64,000 nucleotides of DNA from Eulemur rufifrons (lineage: Eukaryota > Chordata > Mammalia > Primates > Lemuridae): the NCBI RefSeq assembly GCF_041146395.1, contig NC_090997.1, positions 33,211,501-33,275,500 of the forward strand, in the 5' to 3' direction. Positions 21,801 through 35,610 of this stretch are shown one piece after another. Made by a program: the position numbers and the translations under genes. Under the pieces are notes generated by a model. It searched no databases. It saw nothing but the letters and a program-made list of their open reading frames with translations, and was not told where the DNA came from. Positions within the stretch are counted from its first letter, which is position 1; each line of letters begins with the position of its first letter.

Positions 21801-24800
21801 AGCATTTATGACTTTTGGCCATAATAATGATTATTTTCTAATAGTATGAATTTAAATAGTAATATGCACCCAGTATTCATATATCTTTGAGTATAAAGAC
21901 AGGTGCATTTACACTGTGTGAGCACTGTTCCAGCTCGAAAGTACAGTACTTGCTGTTTTGATGCTATATAAAGGAATTTTGAATCACAAATGGAGCTTTG
22001 GTTCTTACATTGTGCTAAGCCAGAATACTCTTATTCATTGTAGTGATTTTAGCACAATGCAGTCACCTAAGCTTTGGGAACACACTGAAGTTGAGTGCTT
22101 TCTGTTGAACTAGGGTAATAAACCTTATTTTAGCAGCACTTTGGAATAGATTTACCCTGCATTATAACTTACAGATTTAATTCTTCACATTTGTTGTCTT
22201 ACTAAGGAAACGTTTTGGCTCACCTCTCTAGTTTATAATCTCAGATGAATGCATGGGGATTTACATACATAATTCATATGGTCTGTCTTCAATGGAAAAG
22301 AATACTCTGTCTTCGGTTTGTAGCATGGAGGAATACCTCCAACTGGGAATATTCGAACTCTTGGTACAGCAGTACCTTTTTAAAAAAAATTAACAGATTT
22401 TCACCTTTAAACAATAGAATTTCTGAGTAAATATTTAAAATAAATGCTATATAAAATGTAAAAAAAGATTCTTCAAAAATATTGTTTAAATGTATTTAAT
22501 AAGTCTAATGTGGACTTACAGTGGGGAATACTTGACATAATACTGATAATTTCATACAAAATTAGGAGTGGTGAGGTTAATTTCCAATATTTTAGAAAGA
22601 TATATGCATCACAGCTCTGCACATTTGCTGAGATCAAATGTATAAGAAAAATACTCAAAAATTATCAAAGGTATAATAAAAACATCTAATCTCACTACCA
22701 AGTTCTAGCTCACAGCATGTACCCATGTTTCTGTAATACCATATATATGTCAAATTGCCTGCTTTCAATTCATGAGAAAATCAAGCGCACATAATAAAGA
22801 CTTGTGTTTTGTTGGTGAAACTCTGGTAATTTGGGTATATTTTCCATAGCAGTTAATGAAAATTTCCTAAAACATAGAATTCCTTCCAGAATTTTTTTAT
22901 ACTTAAGCTTGGCAGTGACTTATAAGAATCAGTGTAACTCTGAGATTTACTCTTTATTTTCCTTCAAATTTGAAAGTAAGAGGCTGACATATTTGCCTTT
23001 ATCATAGTAGGCATTGCTAACTCTTCACATGGTTAGTTAGTAAGAGGACTTGGTGATGTGCAAGGCGCACAGTGTGTTTCCATTTACCTTTTTGAACACC
23101 TGGTTCAAGTGGGACTAGTGTTCCCCCTCCTTCCCCCACTCAAAACAGGGGACTCTTTGGCTTTTAGTTGATGTTTTTATTTCTTTAGGGAAGAATAAAT
23201 GGGTAATTTGGGCAGAAACTTAGGCACTTTATCTTCTTTCTTTCCTTCTTTCCCCTCTACTCCTCCTTATTACAGGAGACAGAAATGTGAGAGCCTCAGT
23301 GGGGAATTTTCCCAGAAGAGAGAAATGAAGCACCCATTGCTCCATAATGCCAGTCATTTCCGGAGAGGAGTCATTTTTCTTGTTTGGCCCTTGGGTTCTC
23401 TCCTGCTGGATAAATCCAACTCTTTGTGCCGTCTCCCCCAGGGCTGCTGGAGGGGAGACCTTCTGCAGAGGAGCTGTGCAGATAGGAGGTGGATACTCCC
23501 TCCTATGAGCTTCCGCTCCTTGACTTTCCCTTCTTGAAGAGTTGGCTTCTCGGGGTGCAGTCAGCTTCTCTGACTTTATAGGGGTGGCTGCATGCAGGTA
23601 TTTAATTTACTTATAGGCTCTGAGGCATCACAGACAAAACAGTGACTGTGGCTGAGGCAGAAGAGCCCATTTAGAAAGAAAGAGGATGCTGCGTTGGCTG
23701 CACAGTCATTGGTAAAGTCTGAGCACCCCCTATTATTTTCCCTTCAGCATGATGTTACAATATGTTTTGTTCAAGCCTAAATGAACCTTTTCATCTGGTA
23801 ATTAACATTTTTACAGTGTTTCTCCTACCACCATATATTTTTGTTTAGAAAATTAAGACACACAGCCAAAGTCAATGAGTAAAAATGTTTGTTTTGCCGA
23901 GTATGTATTTAAACCCGTGAGAGATGATTAGAGGGTAAAATGAGAAAGTAAAAAAAAAAAAAATCATTTAATCTCAACTTTCTTGATTTCCCCGTATAGC
24001 AATATTTTCATCCTACTGTCCTTGCAGTTTTCCATACTTAAAGTTTTAATGTTTCTGAAATTGTCTTTTACTAACATTATGTGATAAATGCATTTAGTGA
24101 CATGTCTTTTATGACACACATTATGACATACATGAAGAGTTGACTCTGAGTTTGTGAAATCTGTAGGGCAAACTGACATCCAAATCACAAGTTAGCTGAG
24201 GAATTCCTGGATTCTAGTCCTGATTCCATTTTTTCTAATCTAACCCCCTAGGGTCTCTGAGTTTTCAAGAATGTTTCATTCATTTTAATTAATTAATTGC
24301 TTAATTAAAATAATGTTTTGGCTCTGGCTTGCATCAGGAAATACAGAGGTGCACTAAAATTAACAACAATTATGAGATTCTGTAAGTTATTGCTGAGTTT
24401 ATTACTTTCAGGAAGCTCTATTTTTAATGTACATGTCAGAGCTAGTTTTTAATTTATATGAAGTGGTTTGTAATTATTGGTAATGCTGATAATAAAATTT
24501 ATATTGTGTGGATCAGTAAAAAAATTACTGTAGGCTCAACCTTTGATTAAATGCAATTTGGACTCTAAAATATACTTCCTGGCACTCCCCATGTTGTTGG
24601 TGTCTGTCCTCCTCTCAACCCACCTCTTTCTAAACACTGATTACTCGCTGTGAGCTGAATGGTCAGAGCGTTTCAGCATGACTGTCCAGGTCTCTGTTTA
24701 GAGATCCGAAAGGCAGCAGGGGTAACTTACTTTTGGCATGCGAAAGAACTTTCCAGTAGTAAGTCTATCTGGAAGGCTGTGAAAATTAGAGACAGTTCTC

Positions 24801-27800
24801 TGCATACACTTTTTTCTTGGTCAGGAGAAAATTAAAAATAACTGTCTATTTGACAATAATGTCTATTAGATAAGCTGGCAGTCTAAGGTTTAAGGGGAAA
24901 TATGAACATTCTATGTTTTAAAAATACATTATTATAGGAGAAAAGTGAACAAAGTAAAACAAAGGTTTCAGCGTATTTGTCTGACTCTGGAGGCTTTGGA
25001 ACACAGTGAAATATCGTGAGTTCTTGGACTGCACATATTTTAGTGAAATGCTGGCTGTGGGGTCCCGGGGCTGACAACAGAGTCTGGCACAGTCAGCGGT
25101 AGCCAGTTGGTGCACAACGTCCAGTACGTGAATACACACTGGGCCACATTATGCTTACCAGTCTCTTGGATTATTAAAATTTTATAACTGAATCATGAAG
25201 TCTCATATTCTATATTGATAATTCACAGTTATCAATGATATGCAATTTTCTTATGTTTTAGAGTTCTTTTTAACAGGTTTTTAAGATTGTGAAGTATTTA
25301 TGCCGATTAGGGCCATGTTTACAGAATTCAACTAAATGTCTACTACTGTCACTATTAAATATCATCTAAATTTTATGACATGAATTTATTATTTTCGGCT
25401 CACGTTCTAGGTCTTATCAAAACACTTACTCCCTCTATTCTGTTCTGTATCCTTTGTAATCCAGAATTGTTTTTAGAAATATTTCATATATGTTTGTGGT
25501 GATGTGTAGCACCCAAGTGTTATTTCTGGAGTACCTTTGCATATATACTGTGTGCCTCTGGTAGAGTGCAGGCTCAGGGACAAAGGAAGCTAGTTGGGTG
25601 GGGTTATTTCTAAGTGAATTTAGATATCCCAGAAAAGGTGTGTAAAAGGTACACTCTGGTGGTTTGAGAATTTACAGTGAGCCAAAGGTTAATTAATTTT
25701 CACTCTCCTTTGGTCTAGTAAACAGTGAAGAAGAATTTGGGAAGAGCTAGCAGCTGCAGATGTGAGATGAGATTTCTCAAGCTGGCTTCAGGAGGGAGTC
25801 TAAATTGGAGGAAGATACAGGGATATCAGGATGAGAATTTGTCACTAAAGTTCTGCCAGGGTGAAGATTATAGGGCAGCTGAATCTAATTTGGACATTAG
25901 GTTCTCAAAGCAAGGCAGTATAGAAGGTGAAATTTGAGTATTGTTGAAATTACCTTTGAAAACCCCTTTGGAAGGAGCTACATTGAAGGCAAACACCGTA
26001 GTTATACTGTCCTACACGGGCAGGTTGCCCTTTGGCATTGAATGATGCACTTCCACTGAGCTCCAGAGTATGTAGTTGGCTTGTATTTTAAAGGCAATCT
26101 TGAATAAAAAATGTTGCATGTGTCATTGAATTTACTGAATACCACAGTCTCATGCAACTTGGAGAGGTCTTCTGTGGATGAGAGCCATACAGGACCTGAG
26201 TCTCCCCATGGGTGGAAAATTCTCATGCTTACCCAGGGTAAATACTTACAGAGAGAACTGGAGTGATGAATGGACTCTTGCCCAGTGTGTAAACAATTTT
26301 CTTATCTATCTCTGTATCACCTATACATGGTAACTTCTTTTAAGTTAAGTGCTTATATGATGCAAATGCACTCTCCTTGTGTCAGCTGGCAATAGCAAAG
26401 GAAAGAAGCTTCCTTTAGATGCCCACATTCTGGCTGGATGGATTTAGCACTGGAAGTATAGACATTCATTTAAATTAAGGATTTTTCTCTTCCATGGATC
26501 ACCTCTACAGAAATAGGCTAGAGTTGTTCTCACAAAATCTCATTCACCATAGCTTTGAAACATGCAAAAATTTTGAAATCTTTGCTTCTTTAACACACAT
26601 CAGTCTAAAGGTGAAGTATTGAAGGACACTCATTTGTCAAAAATCTGTCGGTGCTTTTAAAGTGTAAGACTGCCTGGCCCTGGTGCATCAGTATATAGCA
26701 AGAACCACCTATTTAAGGTCTTTATGGGATTTCCATTTGAATTTGACCTTGCTGTTTATCTTACATTAGATATATCTTAAATTTGACCTCGTCCTGTCTC
26801 CAATTAAGACCACTGGGAGTGAACTCCTCCTATCAGTGGTACTTCTACTGAAAGGAGGAAATTCTCTCTTCTCCCCAATGTCAACACTCTAGTATTCAGT
26901 TTCAAAAAGGGCACCCTATCTTCTCAAATTTTTGCTGCTTTGCCAGGGATATAAAATTTTTATTAAATCTTCAGGTGCATATCCTGGAACTAGTCCGTTG
27001 AGTCAGGAGGAGAATTTGGAATTAGGTATTGAAGAAATCTGAAGATGAAGAAGTAAGTGAAAAAACCGAAACTAATCCTTGCCTTTTCTGTAGGCTGCGA
27101 ACTTACATCAGAAAGGAATGTAAGAATGTGTTTCAGAGAGGCAAGGACTAGTCTGTTGTTTTAGGTAATACACTTTTCAGTTAGTTCAAATTTCTTTTGT
27201 CATTGAAACATTTGAAAACAAATAAATCTTTGATACCCAAATTAATTCTTTATTTTTCACCATTTTTCCCTTCCCCAAGTTCTTTATTTCTTACTTTGTT
27301 GTGTCTCCAATAAAAAAAACATAAAACACTGCTATGTAAAATATTAGAATATAATTTAAATATTCTACCTTTTTATTGCTGTTGTTTATCATAATTCCTA
27401 TTAAATTATAATAAATAGTTTATTTGTAAAGCCTTTATGCTTTTAATGCCTCTTTTTTCATATGTTGACATATTTATTTAAGATGCCGTGGCATTCTTCC
27501 CAAAGACGGTTCCATAGTCTTCCCACAGCAGTGACTTGTTGCAATGTCCAGGAACATCTTTAATGGTTAAGAAGGTGCTCAAGAGGTTCCAATGAAACAT
27601 TCGGCAAATATTAGATCTTAGAAATAAATCACAAGCTTAAACATCCAATTTAATTGAACAAATATTTATTAAGTATTATGTGTCAGGTACTGAATCATGT
27701 TGCACAGTAGAAAAATCTATTAGTAAAATAAATAGAATTTTAAAGGAAAAAGGTATTTGCTGTCTACTGTGAATCCAATGTCATGGGAAAGACAGATTCG

Positions 27801-28133
27801 ATGTTTCAGTTTTATTTTGCAAACAAAAACCAAATACTTTTATTTCAAAATCCTAGGTAAAAACAAAGGCAAAAAATGGAATCCATTCAAGCTTCTTAAA
27901 TTTCACATACTAACCTTTGTTCCGAAAACAATTGACTGCAATTAGGTATGGTTTGAACTTTTTAAAAGAAATGGACTAAGACTCACTTTTTCTATATTCA
28001 TTCAAAGGCTCCTTTGATCTGATTACTAAATCTACTACACATGTGCTAATGCTTAATATAGCCCAAGGTTTCTGAACTATTGCCTGTTTTTCATTAAAAG
28101 ACTTATTTGAAATATTTTGTCATTTGAAAGATT
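21801..28133. other. Intron 1, long mostly unique stretch
   Basis: Largely repeat-free to my eye apart from an L2-type tail near 27640-27705 (ATATTTATTAAGTATTATGT). It includes the candidate exon at 23276-23597. The 22000-22200 and 24560-24760 segments look non-repetitive and could be conserved non-coding DNA, which cannot be decided here. Confidence 0.4.
23276..23597 (+). other. Candidate cryptic or alternative exon in RIMS1 intron 1
   Basis: A long pyrimidine tract (about 23231-23270) ends in TTACAG at 23270-23275, a strong acceptor. A plausible donor, CAG/GTATTT, lies at 23597/23598. The segment is GC-richer than its surroundings, and I recognise no repeat family in it. Joined to RIMS1 exon 1, which leaves AA, its first base G completes the Lys codon. 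The frame then stays open for 86 further codons to TGA 23535-23537. The product would be a truncated RIM1 N-terminus with a new tail, or the exon would act as a poison exon. There is no homology evidence, and an open frame of this length can occur by chance. Confidence 0.25.
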
Positions 28134-28138
28134 AATAA

Positions 28139-28427
<289 letters not shown>

Positions 28428-28443
28428 AATAATATAATTTTAT

Positions 28444-30724
28444 ATTGCTAATTATTTTAAACAAGAGTCTTATAAAAAATGTTCCTGGATGATATTTAGG
28501 CTTAGCTCATCAATCCATAGACAAATGGATGAATTGACATGGATGTGAAGGGGAGAGGCCAGACTACCAAATATATTTTGACAGACACTAAATTATTTTT
28601 GTAGATCATAATGTTGTTTTTGGGAAATCAGTTTATCTTTTTATAAGTTTTTTTAATCTACTTAAATGTACTTGAAGAATATAGTCCATATTCCTCCTGT
28701 CCCCCATCGTGTCTCTCTTTGTCTATACTGGGATTTTCATAATGTAACACCCTTAAATAGAGAACAGTTGCATCTAATCCTATTTAAAATGGTTGCTAAG
28801 AGACTATTCATAGGAGCTTAGAACTGACTCAAGATCTCCCTTTAAGGAATAAAGGAGGAAAAGTAAAGAAAATGCATAGGAAGGATTTTGACATATGGGT
28901 TTGTGTCCTGTGGTTTCTGGTATTTAGCATGTAGAAATCCTTTTCCAGTCTGTGATGTTCCTGGCCTTCCATTGAGCCCTGAACCTAATCCCATCATATT
29001 GCTCTCCTGAATGCCTGAGGACTCCCTTGGGAAAATGAGTTTGCACAGCTGGGGTTAGGGTGAGAAGGATATGTCCTTTCTCCACAACTCAGGCGTGGTA
29101 GGAAGTGACCTCATGATAGCTAAAGAGTTGATCCATAGCTCCTCTAACCAACTCCATCAGAAGAGGAGGTAAGAGGAGTCGCTGGCAGTGGGGTGGGGAG
29201 CAAGGATAGCTGACCAACTGTACTCAATTCTTTACTGCCTGTTTTAGGAAACGCAGAGGCCTATTTCATCATGCTCTGAGCATCTCATTTCTGTTTTTCC
29301 CATTTTAGGATGAATGTGCAATATATATTTTTCCCTTCATCTGTGAGAGTGACTTTTATATTACTTTGTGACTAGGAAAATATGATCCTGAGCTTGCCAT
29401 ATACCAGGCAGATTATGCTTCTACTATAAACAATATTTTTCATTTTTTTTGGCAGTTGCAAATACACAGAAGCTTACAAGAGGTAACTTAGAATGCCAAA
29501 CCAGACATTTCTTCTGATAAACGAAAGTTAGAGATCTCTTTGTCAACACAAAATTTAACAGTGGATTGGATACAAGGGTTTTTTAAAAAATTAATACCTG
29601 GCCAGAGATTTTAGAGCCAAGAATATAACAAGAAATTTCTAACCCTAAGTAAAAAGGTTAGGGTGCATTAGTTCTCAGTAGTAAAGGTAAAACTAACATG
29701 AGATTAAATATCAAATTAAATATTAAATGTTTATATTTAGCATAATTTAGACATTTTAGAATTTGTATGCAGAGTAATTTGGATATGTTTATATACCAAT
29801 GCTAGCTAATACTTATTGATTATAAAATATGGACTTCTTACTCTATAAAACCACCAAAATTAAGTGGGAAATTGTTTTAGTCTCCATCTCATTTTTTCAA
29901 ACAGCTCTGAGATTTATCCAAGGCATTATTTATCCAAGTAATTCATTATTTGCTCTTTATTGGGGAAAACTTAACTCTTTAGGGCTAGCTTCTCAAATCC
30001 AAACAAATCACATATTAGGAAACATAAAACATACTACACATTCACTTTTGCTGGATTTAAGTTGCAAAAGGGTCAGGGTCATCCTAAGTTAATAGCCTTT
30101 GTGCTTTTTGAATTACTGTCAGAGTACCTTAAATACAATGGGCACTCAGCAAATATTTGTTCACTGAATAAGTTTAAGTGTATAAGCAAATATACTACTT
30201 TGATTTAATCCTGTCTGAGGAGCTTGTTTTTATAATGATGACACCAATTTCCACAAGGCAAAAGATCCCTAAATTATGCATAAAAACCCATGGCCTCCCA
30301 TTCTCATGTATGTGTATTATTTAGTGTTTTCCTATCATTCTGAACTGCTGTCCACCTATATGTTGGTAACTTTTCTGTTTAGAAGATATGTTAATGATAT
30401 ATATTTATACATTTGTTTTTCCTCACTTTCCCCAATTCTGTCACATATGATATTCACCTTTGTCTCTACTTTCTTTCTACCTATGGACAGGCTGATCCAG
30501 AAGAAAGCAGTCTTGTGTTATATGAGTTAATCTGCCTTTCTTCAAACAAGGGTTCTGAATGTAAAAGGCCAGCATCATGGAATGTGTGTGCTCTGTCTAG
30601 GTGGTCCAAGCTATTTACAACTGTTCACATGCCTTCCTTTCAAAGATCTGTGAATCTTTTTCACTCAAGAACACCCAAGTATCCCTCGCTTCACAGACTT
30701 TGCTGGTTCTCCCTCACATGTGAG
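28444..30724. other. Intron 1, mostly unique
   Basis: A short L2-type tail is at 30110-30175 (GCACTCAGCAAATATTTGTT). Small telomere-like inverted motifs sit at 29641-29664. No gene is seen. Confidence 0.4.
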
Positions 30725-30865
30725 AGCTTAGGCAGGTCACTTAACTTCACTGTGCCTCAGTTTTCTCTTCTCACAGGACTGTTTGGAGGATTACATAAGT
30801 TAATATTTATAAAGCACTTAAAAGAATGCCAAACACAGAGTGAGCACTCTCAAATTGTTTGATAA
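30725..30865 (+). mobile_element. MIR SINE fragment
   Basis: GGCAGGTCACTTAACTTCAC, TGTGCCTCAGTTTTCTCTTC and the downstream TTTATAAAGCACTTAAAAGA mark the MIR core and 3' half. Confidence 0.8.
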
Positions 30866-31639
30866 ATAAAATAAATAAAAATGAGTATGGAGGAAAATTA
30901 GTGATGAGAACAATGGCAACATCTAGGAAACAGAATAGAAATTCCTCACTTCTAATGGCAGAGTCTCAGAGCTCTGTGGGTTAGTGTTTGGAAAAGCTGG
31001 AATGAGCTTCAGGGGTAACTTCTCAACCTCATAGGCAAGTTATTTCCTGCAAAAGCCGACTAAAGTAACTAGCATTCAAAAAGATCATTTAATTAGAGTA
31101 TTTGAAAGAGTATTTGCAAGCTGTTCCCAAGGTTATAGAGCATTTTCTAACAGACTCCATAGCTGAACCCATTGTTCCATTGAGCAATATTAAAATTTTG
31201 GTTTTCTGTATTCCTTTTAAAAATTCACTGCCAGCACTTCTTCCAGTGGTTAATGAGTCACCTGAACCAACTGATATCCATATATCTAAGAATTCACCCG
31301 ATCTTTGAGTAATTCTAAGCTGATTTTAAAATTACTCTTAAAAAATTATTATTGCTCTAGATTTCTGAGTGTATTATTAATTTACTAATCTGGAGATCAT
31401 TCCTTCCTAGAATAATAAGGAACCAGGCATATATTTTTTTAAAAAAAAGTCTTGGGAATTCAAAAAGTGTGTTACTCAGCAGATTTTATCACAAGGAGTT
31501 TATTCATAGGCAAACCCATCGTGGTCTCACACTGAGCTTGTTTCTAACTTGTGTAGATGGTGATGTAATTAAGTAATTTATTTAATTACTTAGTTACTGC
31601 CAATTAGGAGAGGAGGGGAGGGCAACCAGAAGCAGAAAC
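30866..31639. other. Intron 1, unique, with a short hairpin
   Basis: No repeat or gene recognised. TAAGTAATT (31570-31578) and AATTACTTA (31584-31592) form a 9-bp inverted repeat with a 5-nt loop. Confidence 0.4.
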
Positions 31640-34330
31640 ACTCATTTATTCATCCACTTAATACTTATTTACTGAGTTACTACAGTTCAGGGAATATCAC
31701 AATGACGTCAATGAGACAAATGACAACCAAAGTGCTTACCCTCATGCAGCTTACATTCTAATGAGTGAGTGTAGCATTATGGAGTTAGACGTGTTTACAG
31801 TTCAGTATTTGAGTAGAGACTTACGTTATCATTCTGCTGCTTACTGAATGACCATGACAAATTTTTAGCCTCTCAGTTTTCCTATTTGTAAAGTGATAAT
31901 AAAATTACTTCACAGGGTTGTTTTGAGATTGAATGAGTTAATATATGTAAAGTGCTTAAAATAGTGTCTGGCATAGAAGTGCTGTGTAAACAGTTGGTGT
32001 TATTACTGAGTATATGGCATCATATCAAATAAGGGTGTACCCGGGGAGGACAGGGCAAGGGAGCGGAGAACTGAAGGGGCTGCTGTTTCAGATAAGACGG
32101 TCAGGAAAGCCTTCCCTGAGGAGGGGCTGATTTGAGCAGAAGCCTGAGTGAAGTAGAAAAGTGAACCATGTTAATGTCTAGTAGAGGAGGATTCCAGGCA
32201 GAGGGAACACCAGGGAGCATGGTGTGAGGTAGCTGAATGCTTACATGTTCAAATTAGCATGTAAGGCTGTGTGATGGAAGTTTAGTGAGCCAGAGGGAAA
32301 GGACTAGGATAAGAGACTGGAGAAAAGGAGGAAGGTCATGTGGGGCCTGGTGGGACAAAATTTTCAGGAATGGATTGTATTCTAAATAATGAGAAGCCAG
32401 TGGAGGGCTGAATCGGGGGAGTGACGGGATTCTGTGTGAAGACCACATGGGGAGGAGCCCAGTGTGGACCTAAGGAGACCATTCAGCAGTCTGTTGCAGA
32501 AATTCACGTGAGAGATGGTTACAGTTTGACCTGGAGCAGAATGAGGACAGGATGGGTTGATAGGTAGAGATCAAGCACAAGATACATTTCAAAGGTAGAG
32601 CAGACAAGATTTCCCTGTACGCTTGATTGGGTGTGAGTGAAAGGAGTCAAGAGTGATTCCATTTTGGGGCCTGAACATCCAGATGATTGAGGTGCTGTTT
32701 GCTGTGATGGTGTGTACTTGGAGAGGAGGTCCAACTGGACCAAGGATTCTTTTACAGACATGATAAGATACACAATTTGACATGCTGAACAGGTAGCTGA
32801 ATATTCAAGTTGAGAGTTCCGGGAAGTATTGGGATTGGGATATAAATTTGGAGTGGTCAGATTATAGATATTTTAGAAAGTCATGGAACTTGGGTTAGAT
32901 CACCAAGACCAAGGGAGATGGAGAGGAGTGGAGAGTTGAAGACTGAGCTGTGGGATTGCTAATATTTAAATGGAGAGAAGAGGAAGCAGAGCCAGTAGAG
33001 GAGACAGAGATGAAATGACCAGTGAGATTGAGGAAGACCAGGAAAGTGTGGAGTTTTGGAAGCCAAGTGAAGAAACTTTTAAGAAAGAGAGGGTGAAAAA
33101 ATCCTGCCTAATGCTTTTGAGAAATGTAGTAAAGATGAAGGCTGACAGTTGCCTGTAAAGACAGTGTGGCGGTTACTAGTACCCTTGTCAATAGCAGGCT
33201 CCTTGGAGTGGGGAAGACAAAAACATAATTGGAGTGGATTCAAGAGAGAATGAGAAGAGATGGATAACTCTTTTGAAGAGTTTTGATATAAAGGGAATAT
33301 AAATATGGGCTATTACTTGGAGTGAATATGCAGTTAAGTTTTTCTTTTTTAATGGGAGATACAATCACAAGTGTATGTGCTATTGAGAATGAGCCAATTA
33401 AGAGTTTAAAAGAAAAATATTGGTGATGTACCAGAGAGGGGGATAATTATAGGATCAAGTCCTTGCATAAGCAAGTGGGGAAGAGCTTGAACAGAAAGGA
33501 GGAGGAGTAGGCTACAGATACGAGCAAGAACAGTTCATGTGTTGTAACTGAGAAGAAGTAGATTAAATGGGTGCAGACGCAGAAGGTGATAGATGGGAAA
33601 GTTATAGGAAGATGTGGAAGTTTTGATTGCTTTTATTCTCAGAAATACAATGATAGTTGACAGCAATAAGAAAGTAGGGGTGTTAGAGGAGAAAGGAGAG
33701 AATTTGGAACAATAGCTTCAGAGAGTGGGTGAATGAATTGGCCAGAAAAATATGCAGAGTTGCTGGCAATACTGAGGATTTATTTGAGGTTTGAGATCAG
33801 AAATTTAATTTGAATTCCATTGCATGGATTTGTGATTTTCTTCATATTCAGCTGTTTGATTGTAGCCTTGGGATAAGTGGAAAGCTGGACTTAACCAGGG
33901 TTGGAGTTTTGCCAAGTAAGTAAGAACACACAATAAAAGGGCGAATACACCAAGGTGACTCGTGGTCCATGAAATCTCAGTGGATGAAGGGGTAGAGTCA
34001 ATGAATTGTGGGTACTTCTGGGCTAAAGAATTGGGAAGAGGGTTCTAGAGTGAGTGAGCAGCAGAAGAAAAAGTGATATTGAGAAAGTGGAATGTTTAAA
34101 GTTGAGAATTGATGATAGCAAGGTTCAGCAGGTGATTGAGACCCTGGCTGGCGGGGGATTGACCACATAAGAGGCTGGTGGTCAGATGAATCATCTACAC
34201 GTGCATTGAAATGGCTAAAACTGGTGACAGGAGTGGTAGTGGAGAGAAAGACCATAGCCACTACAAATGTCTTCAGTGATTAGGGGTTTGTTTCCAGGAA
34301 GCAACAAGGAGGTTGGTGGGTATATACATT
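31640..34330 (-). mobile_element. Long L2 LINE relic (antisense), interrupted by a MIR
   Basis: Read on the minus strand this follows L2 order from 3' tail to RT. It has the inverted tail (GCAGCTTACATTCTAATGAG), GGTCAGGAAAGCCTTCCCTG, TTCCAGGCAGAGGGAACACC, GAGTCAAGAGTGATTCCATT, GATATAAATTTGGAGTGGTC, GGAAGCCAAGTGAAGAAACT and GGAGTGGATTCAAGAGAGAA. Further upstream L2-like text extends to about 34330. Open pieces such as 32254-32448 on the minus strand are RT remnants, not genes. The 5' limit is uncertain. Confidence 0.75.
31770..32010 (+). mobile_element. MIR SINE nested in the L2 relic
   Basis: GCTTACTGAATGACCATGAC, CTCTCAGTTTTCCTATTTGT, GGGTTGTTTTGAGATTGAAT and AGTGTCTGGCATAGAAGTGC form a nearly full MIR. 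The L2 text resumes after it. Confidence 0.9.
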
Positions 34331-34389
34331 CATGGCATATGTTTTGACTTTTTTAGGGACTTTTCTAGGGAGAAGAGAGCACCTATAAT

Positions 34390-35610
34390 ATTTCAACACT
34401 TTATGAGATCAAAAGATGCATCAGACAGTATTCTTAAGGAATTTCAAGTCATTTTGTAGAGGAGGTAAGAACCCTGCCGGAGCAATTTAAAAGCAGGGTA
34501 AAATGTGATACATGAAACAATAGAGGTATAGCTAAAACACAAAAGGGGTTTAGCAGAAGAGTTTACTTTCAGATGGAGGATCCAGGAGAAGTCTTTTATG
34601 AAGAAATGTGTTTCAGGTGGACTTTGAAGGCTGAGCTGTATTTGAATAGGGAAGGGAAAGAGGGATCTTCATGCACAGAGAAAAGTATAAGCAAAGGCAT
34701 GAGAATAAGGAATTACAGGTAAACAGCAAGTAGTCCATTTCGGCTTCTAGCATGCAAACAGGATGCAGAGGGGAGGGCTGCAGAGTCTTACTGGGGCCAG
34801 ATAGAAGGATTCTAATGCCAAGCAAAGGCCTTTTACTCTTAGGCAGCAAGGAATGGAGTGAGACAAAAAGGCACATCAAAACTTTTTGAGCAAAAGAATG
34901 ACATAGATGTGGGCTTCAGTTAGAGAAATTATGCATCCCAGTGTCCAGTAGTTGGAAACAAGAGTTTGGGAAAAATAGACACCTTAGGAGGTATTGAAAT
35001 AGCATAGTCAAGGGGAAATTTATATTTGTTTTACAACTTATAAACACCACTATGGTTGGTGCTAGTAGTGATAGTGTCATTGGGAAGGGATAGTAGGGGA
35101 AATTGATGAAATTTAATAAAGATTCAGTCAATAAATGTTGATAACTGATTGGATGTGGCATTGAAGAAAGGAGAGATGAAAGTGAAGGATATTACAAGAT
35201 TTTGACCTTGGCTAACCTGGGGGAACATGCTACCAATTATAAACAGAGCACACAGGAAGAAAAGGACCAAGTATGAGTGGGAAGATTATCAGTTTGGTTT
35301 TGGCTTATTGAATTTAAGATGCCAGCTAGCATCCAGGTAAAGTTATCCAGCAGGCAATTTGAAATTTAAGACTGGCATTTGGAAGTCATAATTGTATTGC
35401 TGATGGTGGAACTCACAAGACTGGGTAAGCATGCCAAGGAAAGAGTGGGGAGTGGGTATAAGAGAGAAGTAAATAATGTCCAGGATGGAACCTTGTGGAA
35501 CATTTATATTACCATGGGAGAATGAGGAGGAGTGGCTGGAGATTGAGGTAAATAAGGGGTGGTGAGAGCCCAACCCGAGAGCAAGTTCAGAGACTGTAAT
35601 GTTACTGATG
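34390..35610 (-). mobile_element. Second L2-like LINE relic (antisense)
   Basis: Inverted L2-type text appears again from the tail side: AGGTGGACTTTGAAGGCTGA, CAAGCAAAGGCCTTTTACTC, CAGCAAGGAATGGAGTGAG, GATTGGATGTGGCATTGAAG, ATCCAGCAGGCAATTTGAAA and CAGGATGGAACCTTGTGGAA. Because it restarts from the 3' side after the first relic, it is a separate insertion, probably of another subfamily. Confidence 0.65.

Noticed and set aside
23199..23275. ATG-led upstream part of the 112-codon frame that runs on into the candidate exon
   Set aside because: It runs through the pyrimidine tract of a splice acceptor and has no recognisable homology. Only the part after 23275 is considered.
29641..29664. Telomere-like CCCTAA and TTAGGG motifs
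   Set aside because: Only one unit on each side; a 7-bp inverted match, not an interstitial telomere array.
30413..30862. 149-codon open frame
   Set aside because: Its 3' part is a MIR, and nothing in the translation resembles a known family.
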